In this document: one piece after another, positions 10,828 through 21,968 of the stretch
Numbering within the stretch: position 1 is the stretch's first letter
Layout of the letters: every line of letters starts with the position of its first letter
NCBI GenBank assembly: GCA_039720395.1
Contig: CM077834.1
Location: 6,870,094-6,934,093, forward strand
Origin: Liquidambar formosana
Lineage: Eukaryota; Streptophyta; Magnoliopsida; Saxifragales; Altingiaceae
Length of the DNA: 64,000 bases
Reading direction: 5' to 3'
The notes under the pieces: model-generated
The model's input: the letters and a program-made list of their open reading frames with translations, nothing else
Told to the model about the DNA's origin: nothing
Databases searched by the model: none
Position numbers and translations under genes: made by a program

Positions 10828-11535
10828 TCACCAACGCTTCACATTTCCCCCTTCAGGTATCTCCACCATGGATGCTAGGGTCGCCAAGGCATCGGCGAAC
10901 TGGTTCTTGTTTCTTGAAAGGTAGTTGAACTCTATCTCTGAGAACTCCTTGGTTAGAGCTTCCAGATAGGCATGGTAAGGCAACAATTTCTCATCTCGAG
11001 TTTTCCATTCCCCTTTTATCTGGCAAATGATTAGTGCTGAGTCCCCGAACACTTCCAATTCTTTGATCCCCAATTCAAGTGCCGCTTCCAGTGCTAGGAT
11101 ACAGGCCTCATACTCAGCAATGTTGTTGGTAGCTTCGAACCCCAACTTGACCGCTAACGGTGTAAATGCCTCTTCGGGTGAGACCAGCAGGACTCCTATC
11201 CCATAACCTTTCTTATTGGCTGCCCCATCGAAGTATACTCTCCAAGTTTTTCTACCAATCTCTAGCACGTCCTCATCTGGGAATTGATCGTTGAACGGAG
11301 CGGATGATGACACCGGACAGCTGGCTAGGTAGTCTGCGATGACGCTTCCCTTGATAGACTTTTGATTCACGTACTTGATGTCGAATTCATTGAGGAGAAT
11401 TGACCATCGAGCAGTTCTAAATGACAATACTAGCCTTTCTACCAGGTACTTCAACGGGTCCATGCGACTTATCAAGAACACTTCGAAGGACATCATGTAG
11501 TGTCGAAGTTTCTGCGTCGCCCATACTAGTGCCAC
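10828..11535 (-). CDS. gypsy RNase H region with additional RNase H domain
   Basis: A 235-codon open stretch. It begins with the end of the RT-linked RNase H (ALVWATQKLRHYM), passes a tether (WSILLNEFDIKYVNQKSIKG) and then shows a complete second RNase H. That domain has WRVYFDGAANKKGYGIGVLL for the first acidic site, NNIAEYEACILALEAALELG with the catalytic Glu, and FGDSALIICQIKGEW with an Asp; NQFADALATLASM closes it. Two RNase H modules in tandem point to the Tat branch. It would act in removing template RNA during reverse transcription. Confidence 0.88.
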   Translation of the reverse strand: MALVWATQKLRHYMMSFEVFLISRMDPLKYLVERLVLSFRTARWSILLNEFDIKYVNQKSIKGSVIADYLASCPVSSSAPFNDQFPDEDVLEIGRKTWRVYFDGAANKKGYGIGVLLVSPEEAFTPLAVKLGFEATNNIAEYEACILALEAALELGIKELEVFGDSALIICQIKGEWKTRDEKLLPYHAYLEALTKEFSEIEFNYLSRNKNQFADALATLASMVEIPEGGNVKRW

Positions 11536-11544
11536 ACAAGCTTT

Positions 11545-12508
11545 TCAATTCGCATTGTACTTCACTTCATAGTCTGTCATTTTCTTGCTTAAGTAATAGA
11601 TGGCATTCTCCTTTGTAGACCCTTCGAGATATTGAGCTAACATAGCTCCCGTCGCGGTTTCGGTGACCGTTAAGTATAACAAAAGTGGCGCACCTTGCCG
11701 TGGGGGAACTAAGATTGGAGGATTGCTCAAGTATCTCTTAATGGTCTCAAAGGCCTCTTGGCATTCTTCGTTCCATACTTTTGGCACACCTTTCTTAAGC
11801 AATTTGAAGATTGGTTCGCAAACCATGGTTAAGTTGGCAATGAATCGGCTTATGTATTGAACTCTTCCCAGAAAACCCCCGGATCTGCTTCTCAGTGCTA
11901 GGCGGCTCCATCTCCACAATAGCTTTTATCTTCCCTGGGTCCACTTCGATACCTCTCTGAGTGATCATAAACCCCAATAACTTGCCTGCAGTGACACCAA
12001 AAGCGCACTTCTGTGGGTTGAGACGGAGGATTGTACTTTTTGCTTCGCTCTAGGAATTTCTCTAGTGCCTTGAAAATGCCCTTCTCTATCCACGGACTTC
12101 ACGATCATATCATCGACATAAACCTCGACTTCCTTATGGATCATATCATGCAATAAGGGTCGTAGCTGCTCTTTGGTAAGTAGCCCCAGCGTTTCTTAAG
12201 CCAAAAGGCATTACCTTGTAACAGTACGTTCCCCATTGCGTGATAAAGGCTGTTTTCTCCATGTCTTAAGGCGCCATCTTTATCTGGTTATACCCGAGAA
12301 TCCGTCCATGAAGGAGAGGAGTGCATGTCCCACTGTACTATCCACCAACACGTCGATATGGGGTAAAGGAAAGTCATCCTTAGGGCTCGCGGCGTTGAGA
12401 TCTCGGAAATCGACACACATCCTCACTTTCCCATCTTTTTTAGGCACAGGCACTATATTCGACAACCACTTCGGGGTACTCCACAACTTGGAGGAAACCC
12501 GCGTCTAG
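11545..12508 (-). pseudogene. gypsy reverse transcriptase, frameshifted
   Basis: Three frames together cover the polymerase: VPVPKKDGKVRMCVDFRDLN (12460-12400), then the catalytic VYVDDMIVKS with its YVDD box (about 12125-12095), then the thumb/connection (GRVQYISRFIANLTMVCEPI). A stop interrupts the MAP*DMEKTAF stretch near 12265, and further one-base shifts lie near 12285, 12050 and 11900. It is a decayed polymerase region. Confidence 0.87.
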
Positions 12509-13209
12509 TTGTTTAGTTACCTCTTCTTTTACTTTTAGAGCCCATTCTGGTTTTAATCTTCTGAGTTCTGCTTTAACCCGGCTTCTTTAGGGAATTAGTG
12601 GGGATATAGTGTTGCACAATATCGGGGTCGATGCCAGGCATGTCTTTCATAAGACCATGCAAAAGCCATAATGTTGGCTTTCAAGAGGGAGATCATCTTT
12701 TCTTTTTCAACGGGGGAGAGGGTTTTCCCAATTTTAACTATTCTTGGCAATTCGTCCTAAGTTGATTGATTCCAATTCATCCATATTAGGTTCGGTGACG
12801 CCCCTTTTCCTTTGCTCAACGAGCTCCGGGGGGACATCGTTCCTAGGATCTATATCCATGCCATAAATATCCATAGAGGAGAGAAAAGAGACACTGCATA
12901 TATAGAGAAAGAAAGCACACTTTATTGACTAGGAATAATGGGAATGACACACAAAAGAAAGAAGAAAACAAACAAATCTGTATCAATACTATGACTCCAC
13001 AAAGTGAGTAAGTAGATACATCTTATTGAATTAGGGAAATATTACTAAACTAAGACACCTACAAGCTGCTATCAGGTAGGCCAAGGTCTTCTTCTTCATG
13101 GATCTCCGCAACGACACCACATTCAGGTACCAATTCAGGAGTGGCAAGGTAGCATGGCTAATGGACGAACCCTGGAGTTCTTCAATGGTCGAGTCTTCCA
13201 TGATGAGGA
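12509..13209 (-). other. gypsy protease-RT linker, no intact frame
   Basis: This is internal sequence of the gypsy element between the G-patch-like ORF and the polymerase. Pieces resemble the acidic region before RT in Tat elements, but frames are broken and I cannot assign a domain. Confidence 0.4.
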
Positions 13210-13662
13210 TCATATCTTGGAACATTTAGTCATAGCCCCTGCATCAAGGTTCTCTGCCCAGTCCTCCTCTTTCTTTTCCCAGAACTCATCATTGATGGCA
13301 TCATCATCCACCATTTCAGTTGTGATTGGATACCATTCGGTGAAGAAGATTTCAAAACCCGGAACTCGGATCTTGGTAGCTTGATCAAAGGTGGGCTCTG
13401 GAAACCCGCAATATAGAAAATCATTCCCTTCTTTGACGAAGTAACCATTCAAAGTAGGTCGATATGGCGAGATCTTCAGGTCTGGCACCCTTCCCTCGGC
13501 TTTGGCTCTTACTTTCTCTTTGTTCCTCTTCAGCATTTCCGCATGATCATTTTTAGAGGGCTCATATCCTAGCCCGAAGGTGTATGAGGTGACACGGCTT
13601 TGAATAGACGTAGGGATCCCTTGTTGGCGACGCCCTAGCCCCATGCCTGGAAAGAAACTCAT
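13210..13662 (-). CDS. gypsy pol segment with G-patch-like motif
   Basis: A 150-codon open frame beginning MSFFPGMGLGRRQQGIPTSI and continuing with FGLGYEPSKND. The glycine pattern (GMGLGxxxQG ... GLGY) resembles a G-patch, a nucleic-acid-binding motif also known next to some retroviral proteases. The rest (PDLKISPYRPTLNGYFVKEG, then an acidic tail) matches nothing I can name. It sits between protease and RT and is probably part of the same polyprotein, separated by stops at 13663-13717. Confidence 0.6.
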   Translation of the reverse strand: MSFFPGMGLGRRQQGIPTSIQSRVTSYTFGLGYEPSKNDHAEMLKRNKEKVRAKAEGRVPDLKISPYRPTLNGYFVKEGNDFLYCGFPEPTFDQATKIRVPGFEIFFTEWYPITTEMVDDDAINDEFWEKKEEDWAENLDAGAMTKCSKI

Positions 13663-13717
13663 CTTATCATTATTTCACCGACGTGCAAGTTGCCATGGGG
13701 GCAAAAGTCCAAGGGTA

Positions 13718-14470
13718 TTAATTCACCCTTTTCGAGCTCTTTTTAATGCATTGGACATAGTCAAACCCAGATAGCGGTATCGCTGCTGATTCAGGTTGTA
13801 TCTCACATATAGGCACACCTGCGAGTTTCAATTCATAGTCCCCTTGAAGTGTTACTATGGCTTCTTCATAAGGAAACTTCACCTTTTGATGGAGTGAAGA
13901 TGGCACAGCCCCAGCAGGATGGATCCAAGGTCGGCCCAACAACAAGTTGAAACATGACGGCATATCCAACACTTGGAATTCTACCCTAAATTCAGTGGGT
14001 CCCATGATAAGAGGCAAAGTAACTACCCCTATTACTTCTCGGCGGGTGTTGTCATAAGCTCTTACGGTCTACCCAGATGGCGTGAAATCAGTGGGTCCCA
14101 AACCCAAAACAGTGGCAGTTCGGAGAGGACATACATTCAGTGCGGACCCATTGTCGATAAGAACGGTGGGAACCCTCTTCCCCATAGTGTCAACGGTCAC
14201 ATAGAGAGCTTGAGAATGGCTGGGCCCGCTTTTAGGTAGGTCTACATCGGTGAACACGATGGTTGAGTTCTTGGGAGTTGGATTCACCAAATGTACCAAT
14301 CCCTCGGGGGATGTGTCAACAGGCACTTGTATCTGATTCAACAGTTTCAACACGGTCTATCTGTGCTTATGCGAGGCCATGAGCAAGCCCCAAATAGTAA
14401 TGTTGGCATTGGTCTTCTTCAGCTGCCTAAGCACTTCATCCTCTTCTTCTTGCAAGCTAGGACGCCTCTG
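13718..14470 (-). pseudogene. gypsy aspartic protease region
   Basis: The frame LLNQIQVPVDTSPEGLVHLV leads to the active-site stretch VPTVLIDNGSALNVCPL (near 14175-14120), a retropepsin core in which DNG replaces the usual DTG. After an in-frame stop near 14070 it continues as MGPTEFRVEFQVLDMPSCFN and LLLGRPWIHPAGAVPSSLHQ, the conserved second half of plant gypsy proteases. Another stop lies at about 14355 (HR* before TVLKLL). Confidence 0.82.
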
Positions 14471-14502
14471 CCCTTCTAAATCTTCCAACGGATTTTCAGA
14501 TT

Positions 14503-16458
14503 CTAGGTGGGGGGCTTGAAATGACGACCCCCTCTGGTTATATGGTCCAACTCATCATCGCTAGCCCATATGTCATGGACTTCCTCGGAGTCATTCATCA
14601 AGTCATCCCATTCTATCATGTCGATGCTCTCCATCTCTGTCGGCAAGTCATCCCAACCTGAAGGGACTATCGGCTCATCTGATATCGGACTTGGGCTTGA
14701 GTACAGCACATAGTAATCATATTTCCCCGACGCTTCACCTAATAGGCCAACCTGAGGATCCCCTGCTTCATATCTTTCTTTCAGCTCTTGTTGGATAGAT
14801 TTCTTTGGCAACAACAAAACCTTTTGGTCAATGAGGTCTTGGATGATCTTCTTTAGTATAGAACAAGCCTCGGTGTCATGGCCGGGTGCACGATGGTATT
14901 GGCAATATTGGTGAGGGATTGATGGTCTTGGCTTTGGTGGAAGTGGCATGATAAGGCTGTTATTGCGGCAAATGGTGAAGAGACGGGTTAAGGTCATGGG
15001 GAGCGGAGTGTATTGTCTTATGGGATGGCGAGGGCGAGAGGATTCAACCCCAATGGCATTTATAGTGTTAGGTGGGGGTGTGTTGTTGTGTGATGGGAGA
15101 GGATTACAGGTGACATTTGGACGGGTTGGTGGTGAAATGACTTGCTTGTCAATGAGGTCTTGGACTTGGTGGCGAAGGTGAATACAGCGATTGGTGGCAT
15201 GGCCTTTGGATTGGTGGTACTTGCAGTACTCATTCTCATTGTAGCTCTTGGGTAAGGGATTTGGTGGAGGTCTTGGGTCGAGTGGCTTCAATAGGTCACG
15301 ACTTATGAGCTTTTCAAGGACTCTTTCGAGTGGCATGAATAGGTCAGTGAATTGGCGAGGTGGATTGACATCATTGAGAGAAAAGGGTTGGATTGGTTGA
15401 GTTATGGTGTTGACCTCGGCATTGTTCTTCCCAGTAAAGTTTGTCTTGCGACTCCTCACTTCCTCAGTCTTGATTGTCCCATCATTGATAGCATCTTCAA
15501 CCTGCGTGCCAGCCCCAATGAGAGCTTTGAAATTTGGGAAATAGTGGGCAAATAGGTGCTTGTGATACACGGGCAGCAGGTTCTTAACCACTAACTGAAT
15601 TTGGTCCTCCTCATTCGGCCTATCCGTCATTCTCGACGCCTTTTGTCTCCACCTTGTAATGTAAGCGGAGAAAGTTTCATAAGCCCCTTGCTTGGTAGTT
15701 TCTAGGTCCCTTCGAGTAACGTCCACCTCTGTGTTATACTTGTAGTGCTCTGAAAACTCATTGCATATGTCTTCCCAAGTCCGGGTTCTATTCTCATCCA
15801 AGGATAAGAACCATTTCAAAGCAGAAGTGGCCAAGGTTTCATGGAACATTTGAGCTAAAAGCTCGTCAGTAGCCCCTCGAGGGTGCATAGCTCGCACGTA
15901 CATCTTCAAATGAGTCTTAGGGCAACCCGTCCCATCGAACTTTTCTAACTCCGGCATCTTGAATTGTAGTGGAATACGAGCCGTTGGAAACAGGGATAGA
16001 GTCCGCACATCGACCATGTCATCAGCCCTGCGAATCCCTTTTATGGTTCTCTCCAAAGCTTCTACCTTGCTAGCTAACACGGAATCACTGCTAGTACCTT
16101 TCCCCTTGGCTTCCCCTTCTAGGTTGGTGACCTCAGGTTTCGAGCTACTTTCCCCCCTTGTCTTGGTGTTCTCATTGGATTGAGGTCCCTCTTCGGTGCC
16201 AGCCCCATGAGGTATACCCGAGGAATGGGCCTTAGAGCCATTTTGTTCAAGATCCGCCATCTTCTGTTGGTTCTCTTGAGCCATTTTCAATGCGGTATCG
16301 GATGTCTCGGCGGTATGGTCAAGCTTGGCCATGATGGCTTTCAGGCAAGCCTCAAGGTCAAAGTGCCCCTCACTAGTTCTTTCGTCGGCCATGTCTGTCT
16401 GATGGGTAGACTCAACACTCACTAGACGCCCTTGTGGATTGCGGATCCAAGCCAGCAC
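14503..16458 (-). CDS. gypsy gag polyprotein
   Basis: A 651-codon frame. After a charged, probably disordered N-terminal third comes the retrotransposon gag domain (MPELEKFDGTGCPKTHLKMY ... ETFSAYITRWRQKASRM ... LPVYHKHLFAHYFPNF), which builds the capsid-like particle. Two variant zinc knuckles follow, YCKYHQSKGHATNRC and YCQYHRAPGHDTEAC, each with a C-H-H-C pattern. An internal Met (MADERTSEGHFDLE, about 22 residues in) may be the true start. The frame ends with a TAG immediately after a six-C run. Read one base over, the next codons continue the expected sequence into protease, so a one-base loss is likely. Confidence 0.9.
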   Translation of the reverse strand: MLAWIRNPQGRLVSVESTHQTDMADERTSEGHFDLEACLKAIMAKLDHTAETSDTALKMAQENQQKMADLEQNGSKAHSSGIPHGAGTEEGPQSNENTKTRGESSSKPEVTNLEGEAKGKGTSSDSVLASKVEALERTIKGIRRADDMVDVRTLSLFPTARIPLQFKMPELEKFDGTGCPKTHLKMYVRAMHPRGATDELLAQMFHETLATSALKWFLSLDENRTRTWEDICNEFSEHYKYNTEVDVTRRDLETTKQGAYETFSAYITRWRQKASRMTDRPNEEDQIQLVVKNLLPVYHKHLFAHYFPNFKALIGAGTQVEDAINDGTIKTEEVRSRKTNFTGKNNAEVNTITQPIQPFSLNDVNPPRQFTDLFMPLERVLEKLISRDLLKPLDPRPPPNPLPKSYNENEYCKYHQSKGHATNRCIHLRHQVQDLIDKQVISPPTRPNVTCNPLPSHNNTPPPNTINAIGVESSRPRHPIRQYTPLPMTLTRLFTICRNNSLIMPLPPKPRPSIPHQYCQYHRAPGHDTEACSILKKIIQDLIDQKVLLLPKKSIQQELKERYEAGDPQVGLLGEASGKYDYYVLYSSPSPISDEPIVPSGWDDLPTEMESIDMIEWDDLMNDSEEVHDIWASDDELDHITRGGRHFKPPT

Positions 16459-17236
16459 GTCTATGGATAGAAAAGTTTTAACCTTTAGCCTAAGGACTTG
16501 TCCTAAACCTCCATATTTTCCTTAATGAACTCGGTCTCTACACCATGTTTAATTAATTCATTCCTTTTATCCAATTACCTTTACAGGGATCATGGATTAA
16601 GGGTATGTTTTAAAGAATAGGGCATAGAGTCCTTCAACTAGGTTTAATTAATCCCCTAGGACTAGCACATCACAAACATAGCTTTACATCCTATTTCCTT
16701 AATTTATTCCTCCTAACCCATGGCCCTAACGAAGGCTAGGGTTTAAAGGTCTATGTTAAGGGCATAAGATATAAAGCCTCACACCACAAACACGGCATAG
16801 CATCATTACAAACAATTGTGGGTGCATAAAGGTGAGACCGTAGTGTCCTACAAGTCTGTCTATATGGACTAATGATAAGGGTAGGCTAGGGTCCTTCACT
16901 TGCTTGAGCAATCCTTATACCTAACCACATGTGGCATCAGGAACGCCGCGTGGGTCCAGCAGTACGTGATTAACTCATTTAATATACCCAAGGGTACTAG
17001 GCAAGAGAGGTTGATAACTTTCGCCCCAACACATGGAATCAGGAAAACCAAGGTTGAGACTAGGCCGATCGTTGGCAAGGATACATCGAGGGACATCGAT
17101 CCTAGCATGCAAGAGTTTGCGCACACAATGCAATAAATGAAAGCACACAATCAAGCGGATGCAATGTGATTGATTTTAATTAAACATAAGAAATTAACTT
17201 AGCCCAATTAAACTTTATAGAGTCTAGCCCACAACA
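16459..17236 (-). other. gypsy leader region
   Basis: About 780 bases of internal leader between the primer-binding site and gag. I see no gene; short open frames on both strands show no similarity that I recognise. Confidence 0.6.
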
Positions 17237-17254
17237 TCCCCAGTGGAGTCGCCA
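17237..17254 (-). promoter_or_regulatory. gypsy primer-binding site
   Basis: On minus, TGGCGACTCCACTGGGGA begins three bases after the LTR end. The leading TGG pairs with a tRNA 3'-CCA end, and I recall this sequence as common at this position in Tat elements (tRNA-Arg type). The tRNA assignment was not checked. Confidence 0.7.
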
Positions 17255-17257
17255 AAC

Positions 17258-20182
17258 TGTGAACCCCGAAAATTGGGCCCACAAGGGATTGAAAGAAAAT
17301 GGGTTTGAAAAAGAAAAAGGAAAGGAGTCGCCACCTTATTTTTAAAGGAAACAAGGAAAACCCTAAAAATAGTTTGTTTTAGGGAAACAATTTGAATGAC
17401 TCCATAAAAAAGGAAAGGCAAAAACCAATCTTTTGAAAACCAAAGAAATCGGGGATTCGGAGGCTAAGTTATGACATGGGAAGGTTCTAGGCAAAGCCTA
17501 TAGGCACCCATGTCACCCTTTCGATCTCTCAGTTCATTTGGGCTAAATCAAGATCTTTCCATACAAAAATCAGCAAGTATATCATCACAAGAATTGCATG
17601 CATATCATATATTTCATTCATCCATCCATGCATAATAAGCACATAAAAACAGAAAAAGAAAAAGAAGAAAAGAAAACAAAAATAAACCTAGGATGCTTGG
17701 ATCCTAGAACGGACTTGAGCCTCACGAAGAGCGCCTACGTACCATGCAACGAAATACATGGATCAGAGTCCACGTAGTTCGATTAGAATTAGGGTTAAGA
17801 CCTAATATAAACCTATGGTTAAAACCCTAGGTTTCCTTATTTGATCAAGAGAGAATTGATAGAAAGTTTGATTTTAGGAAAGAAATCCACAAAATGGAAA
17901 CTTTAATAAAAACCAGAATTTTGTTGGTTAAGGAAACCTCTAATTAAACCATAGGATCATATTAAAAATTAACCCTAGATAGGGAGAAGAGAATGAGTTA
18001 AGAAAAAAGGTGAATTGGGGCACCTTCACACCCACTTACCTGAGCGCAATTAGCTCCAAGCATTTAGCCATTTCAGACATAAGCAGCCCTATTTGCCATA
18101 GGACAAATACCACACCTATTTGCACCCTTACAAGTGCTCAAAACCATGCAAAAACACTAACATGAAAATCTGGACAGAATAGTATTATGACCTAAAATCA
18201 TCCACTAAGCATGCCAATAGCAAAAACAGCGAACAATAATAAGTCCTAACATATTCCTAGAACCATATCATGCATAAAAACCCTAAAACATACTAACATG
18301 CATGCAAAACTATCATGTTTACTCCATATGAAAAACATATACAGCAAACACGAAGAAAAACCAAATAAAAAAGTCTACTTTATCATGCTATATGAAAACA
18401 AACACAAAACAATGACTCTAAAACCCTAAACTCACAAATATGCTTAAAAACTCACAAGACATACTTTAATCATGCTAAAACCAAACTAAACAGAAATTAA
18501 ATCATGCATATTAACTAACTAAAGCAATATAACATGATGAAAATCCTAACTCTAACATGCAATGACACTAATCCTAGCACAAGGACAAACAGGAGCACAA
18601 GAATCATAACTATGCATTAAAAACCTAAAGGACAGCCCTAAAGCATGCTAAACAGTAGATAAAAAATAGATATTCCATGTATATTAACTAGCTAGAGTGT
18701 TAATACATGATAAAAAAGTTACCTTTAACATGCAATAAGCCTAACCCATATGAAAACCTAGTTTAAGCTTGAATAGAGAAGGAGAATACCTTAGGAAGGG
18801 CCTTCCTTTGTGTTTGTAATTGTTTGTGGCTCCTCAGGTCTTTAAAGTGAATCAAACCAACACGAATCCTCCTCTTTGTCAAAGTGGTATCACAGCAAAG
18901 AGATCAAAACTCACTCAACTTTGAAAAGAAAATAGAAAACAAAAAGAGAACAAGAGAAAAGAAAAGTGATTTTCGTCACTTTGCAGCAGCAGCAACTTCA
19001 ATCGCGTTTTTGGGTATGAAAACGTTGGATTTGGACAAAGCTTGTGAAATACAAAGTTGTAGAGAATTGAATTAGCTTTCTAACAAGATTAATTTCATCA
19101 AATTCTGACTTCGGATGAAAAAGTTATGATTAAAATACGACTGCTGGTTTTCAGAAAATCTGCTGCTGAATTATGACGAATTTCACTCCCTCCAAACCCT
19201 CTTCTCCTCCCCCTTGTTTAAAGACATTAAGAGAGTATTTATAGCTGAAATCTGGAGTTTCCCTTTCCTTCCTGGACTAGGTTTCCTTGGAGAATAATCA
19301 AAAGGTATTTTATAATGATAAAAGACTTCTAATCTGAATAGGAAAAGGAAATTGTCTTTTATAAAAATTGGGAGATTGACCGCTAACACGCATGCACATG
19401 TATCATATGTGCGTACACACACTCATCACATACGTACACGTGTTAGTGTCATGATAAAAATGGCTAATTTAATAAAATAATTTTCTTTTCATTTTAACCA
19501 AAAATCTCATGCTGTGATTCGCACTAATTCTTCAAGGATAATCCGTAAATAACCACACTAAACTCATCATCAATGCCACGGGACTTAATACCTCATATGC
19601 ATCCATATGAACTCCAATTGACAATTTGGAGATCATTCCAAGGTCAAATGAAAAGTTTGGGACTTAAAAGACGATTATGCCCCTCAAGTCACAAAAGCTC
19701 TTATTATCCCTCAAGATCAACTCCAATTTGAACCAAAATTCATATCCATTGTCCTTGTGACTCTAGAAAACTAATGCAAGTGACTAGACTCAAAAACAAA
19801 ACAAAAACATGCATGAAATGATGAGCCCTAGTAAGGTGGTGCAAAAATGGGGTGTGACAATTACGAGCCGAATTGATCTTAAACCATTAATTCATGAAAT
19901 TGAATCTATATATGGACTCTATATAACCATATGAACTTGATGGGATGACTCGGGATTCATTCCAAAGTCAAATGGAAAATATACGGCTTAAAAGACGATT
20001 ATGCCCTTAAAGTCGCAAAAGTTCTTATTGACTATCGAAATGAACTCCAAATCACTTCAAAATTCATACACATGATATTCAATGCCATAGAAACTCAATG
20101 CAAAAGACTAGACTCAAAAAGGACTCAAAATCCTACATGAAATGATATGTCCTAGCTAAGGTGACAAAAATGGGGTGTGACA
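17258..20182 (-). mobile_element. 5' LTR of the gypsy element (2.9 kb)
   Basis: Its 3' end in the element sense is ...GGGGTTCACA (17258) and its 5' end is TGTCACACCCCATTTTTG (20182), so the termini are TGTCACACCCC against TGTGAACCCC. A TATA box (TATAAATA on minus, 19243-19236) marks the likely promoter. The upstream end contains a degenerate tandem duplication of about 323 bases (about 19561-19859 and 19885-20182). Each copy ends with ATGGGGTGTGACA, so the true terminus could be 19859 or 20182; homology to the copia remnant resumes only beyond 20182, which favours the longer LTR. Confidence 0.78.
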
Positions 20183-20432
20183 ACCCCCCTCTAGGGTTGT
20201 ATACTTGGGACTATAACCTTTATGTGGATCAATAAAATAACATGCATCTGCATATCCAACTAACTGTGGATTTGATCCATTTGTATAGAATAATCCCATG
20301 TCAGCTGTTCCACGGAGATATCGTAATATATATTTGACTCCATTCCAATGCCATCGAGTTGGTGTAGAACTGTATTTTGCTAGTAAGTTGACTGAAAAGG
20401 CTATGTCCGGTCGTGTGCAATTTGCAAGATAC
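20183..20432 (-). pseudogene. Ty1/copia RT/RNase H remnant interrupted by the gypsy element
   Basis: Minus translation gives RPDIAFSVNLLAKYSSTPTR, then WHWNGVKYILRYLRGTADMG and LVGYADACYFIDPHK, the conserved end of copia reverse transcriptase leading into RNase H. It stops abruptly at the gypsy LTR, so the gypsy insertion is the younger event. No flanking copia domains are visible on the other side within the window. Confidence 0.88.
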
Positions 20433-21933
20433 TATTGAGAAAATAAATCAAGACAAGCAATCATAAATGAGATTAAGAGCATATGGAAAAGAATCAAAAG
20501 AGAGCATATCCAGAAAAAAGATTGGGAAGAAATCATGGAGGAAATAAATCAAGCAATTCAATTATGAATGAGAATCATGCAATTCTTCTATATAGTATCA
20601 GAGTGAATCAGTTGGACCTAAGGTTTTTTTTCGACAGCTTCCACACTTCCGGCAGATGGCACTCTGCTGCCCATCCGATTCAAACCTAGCTTTCTTTCCT
20701 TTCATTTCTTTTTAGCTAGTATTTCATAGGGAAAAAAAAATTAAAAAAAATAATGCCGCCCATCCAGTTCAATTTTCCAATGCAACCAAATAAAAAATAG
20801 TATAATTCCTCATTTTTTTTACTGTGAGTATGTTACATTTTTTTCAGCTACCTTGATAGGGGATTTTAAGACACACTAACTTATCATATTTTTCACATTA
20901 GATGTGTGAAATGGACAAATTCAGTCAAATTAATTTTCCTCAGATAAGTAATTATTAAGACACACTACCTCGTCATATTTTCCTTGTCAACCTTTGGACT
21001 TCAGTTAAAGTTGTACAAAGGATAACAAAATTTTGTCCTTGGGACCTTATAGTCTTCTATGCAATGATGGACATAATATGAGAAACACATTTAACATGTG
21101 AATCTAGTATACTTTTGAAATATTGTTAGTCTATAATAATTTTTAAAATTTTTCACTTTATTGACGTGACTGATGACGTGCAATGCCATGTTATTACAAC
21201 ATTAATTATTTTGTTTTGTTTTTTGTTTTGTGCTGTCATGGTGTATTGCATCAACAATCTCAAAGTAATTTTTAAAAAAAAAAAGGGATTTGACCATTAG
21301 TCAAGAAAATAAGACTTAATTAACAATTAGTCAACCAACATTTTTTAAAACTCATTTAATCCATTTGGCTCTTTTCTTCCAAAAATACCCCTTGTCCCTT
21401 TACTCTCTCAAATTACAACCTCTCCTCTCCCTACCCTCCTTCAATCCCAGACGTCGACTACATCCCCACCGACATCCCCATCATCATCCTTGTCAATTGC
21501 TCTTGTTCCGATCATTACTCCCTACACCTTGAAAACAACGTCTAAGACGTACTTCATCGTGGCCAACAACATTTACTGGGGCCTCACCATTTGCCAAGCT
21601 TTGATCACTCAAAACTCCCATGATAATCAAAGCAATTTCACTTTTCAAAATAGACAAACATTTTGGGATAAAAAAAGTTTCAAAAATGGTCTATCTTTGT
21701 GGGATAGGAGTAAAATAGAGGGAAAAACTAATTAATAAATTGTTTTAAAATTTTGAATTTAAAAATGTGAGTATGCAAGAGCTAGAGAGATGAGGTGGCT
21801 GGTTATAGAAGAGATAGTAACTACCTTATCCAACCTAAAAAACTATTTTAACCCTAAATTTTAGGTTTTTAATTGGAGTATTTCAAAATGCACAACCAAC
21901 CAAAATTTCAACCCTTTCATATATTAGTATAGA
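20433..21933. other. non-coding stretch with a Helitron-like 5' end at 21933 (minus)
   Basis: No gene is supported. 20440-20580 contains two related AAATAAATCAAG...ATGAATGAG blocks. At 21933 the minus strand begins TCTATACTAATATATGAAAG preceded by A, the typical 5' terminus of plant Helitrons inserted at A|T. The 3' hairpin and CTRR end were not found, so the element's other border is unknown. Degenerate terpene synthase intron sequence begins immediately after 21933. Confidence 0.4.
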
Positions 21934-21968
21934 TTTGTGTTTAATGTGCTGGGTGCATTTGATTTAGA

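Larger units (their letters stand above)
10185..20182 (-). mobile_element. Ty3/gypsy Tat-type retrotransposon, 3' end lost in gap
   Basis: The order on minus is 5' LTR (20182-17258), primer-binding site, leader (about 780 bases), gag, protease, RT, RNase H, a second RNase H, and then integrase cut by the gap. The second RNase H after the RT-linked one and the variant zinc knuckles are hallmarks of the Tat (Ogre/Retand-like) branch. Frameshifts and stops separate the domains, so it is not functional as read. It inserted into an older copia fragment at 20183. No 3' LTR is visible. Confidence 0.88.

Noticed and set aside
20590..20610. GTATCAGAG resembling a copia primer-binding site on plus
   Set aside because: It lacks the leading TGG and any recognisable LTR end before it, and diverges right after the match.
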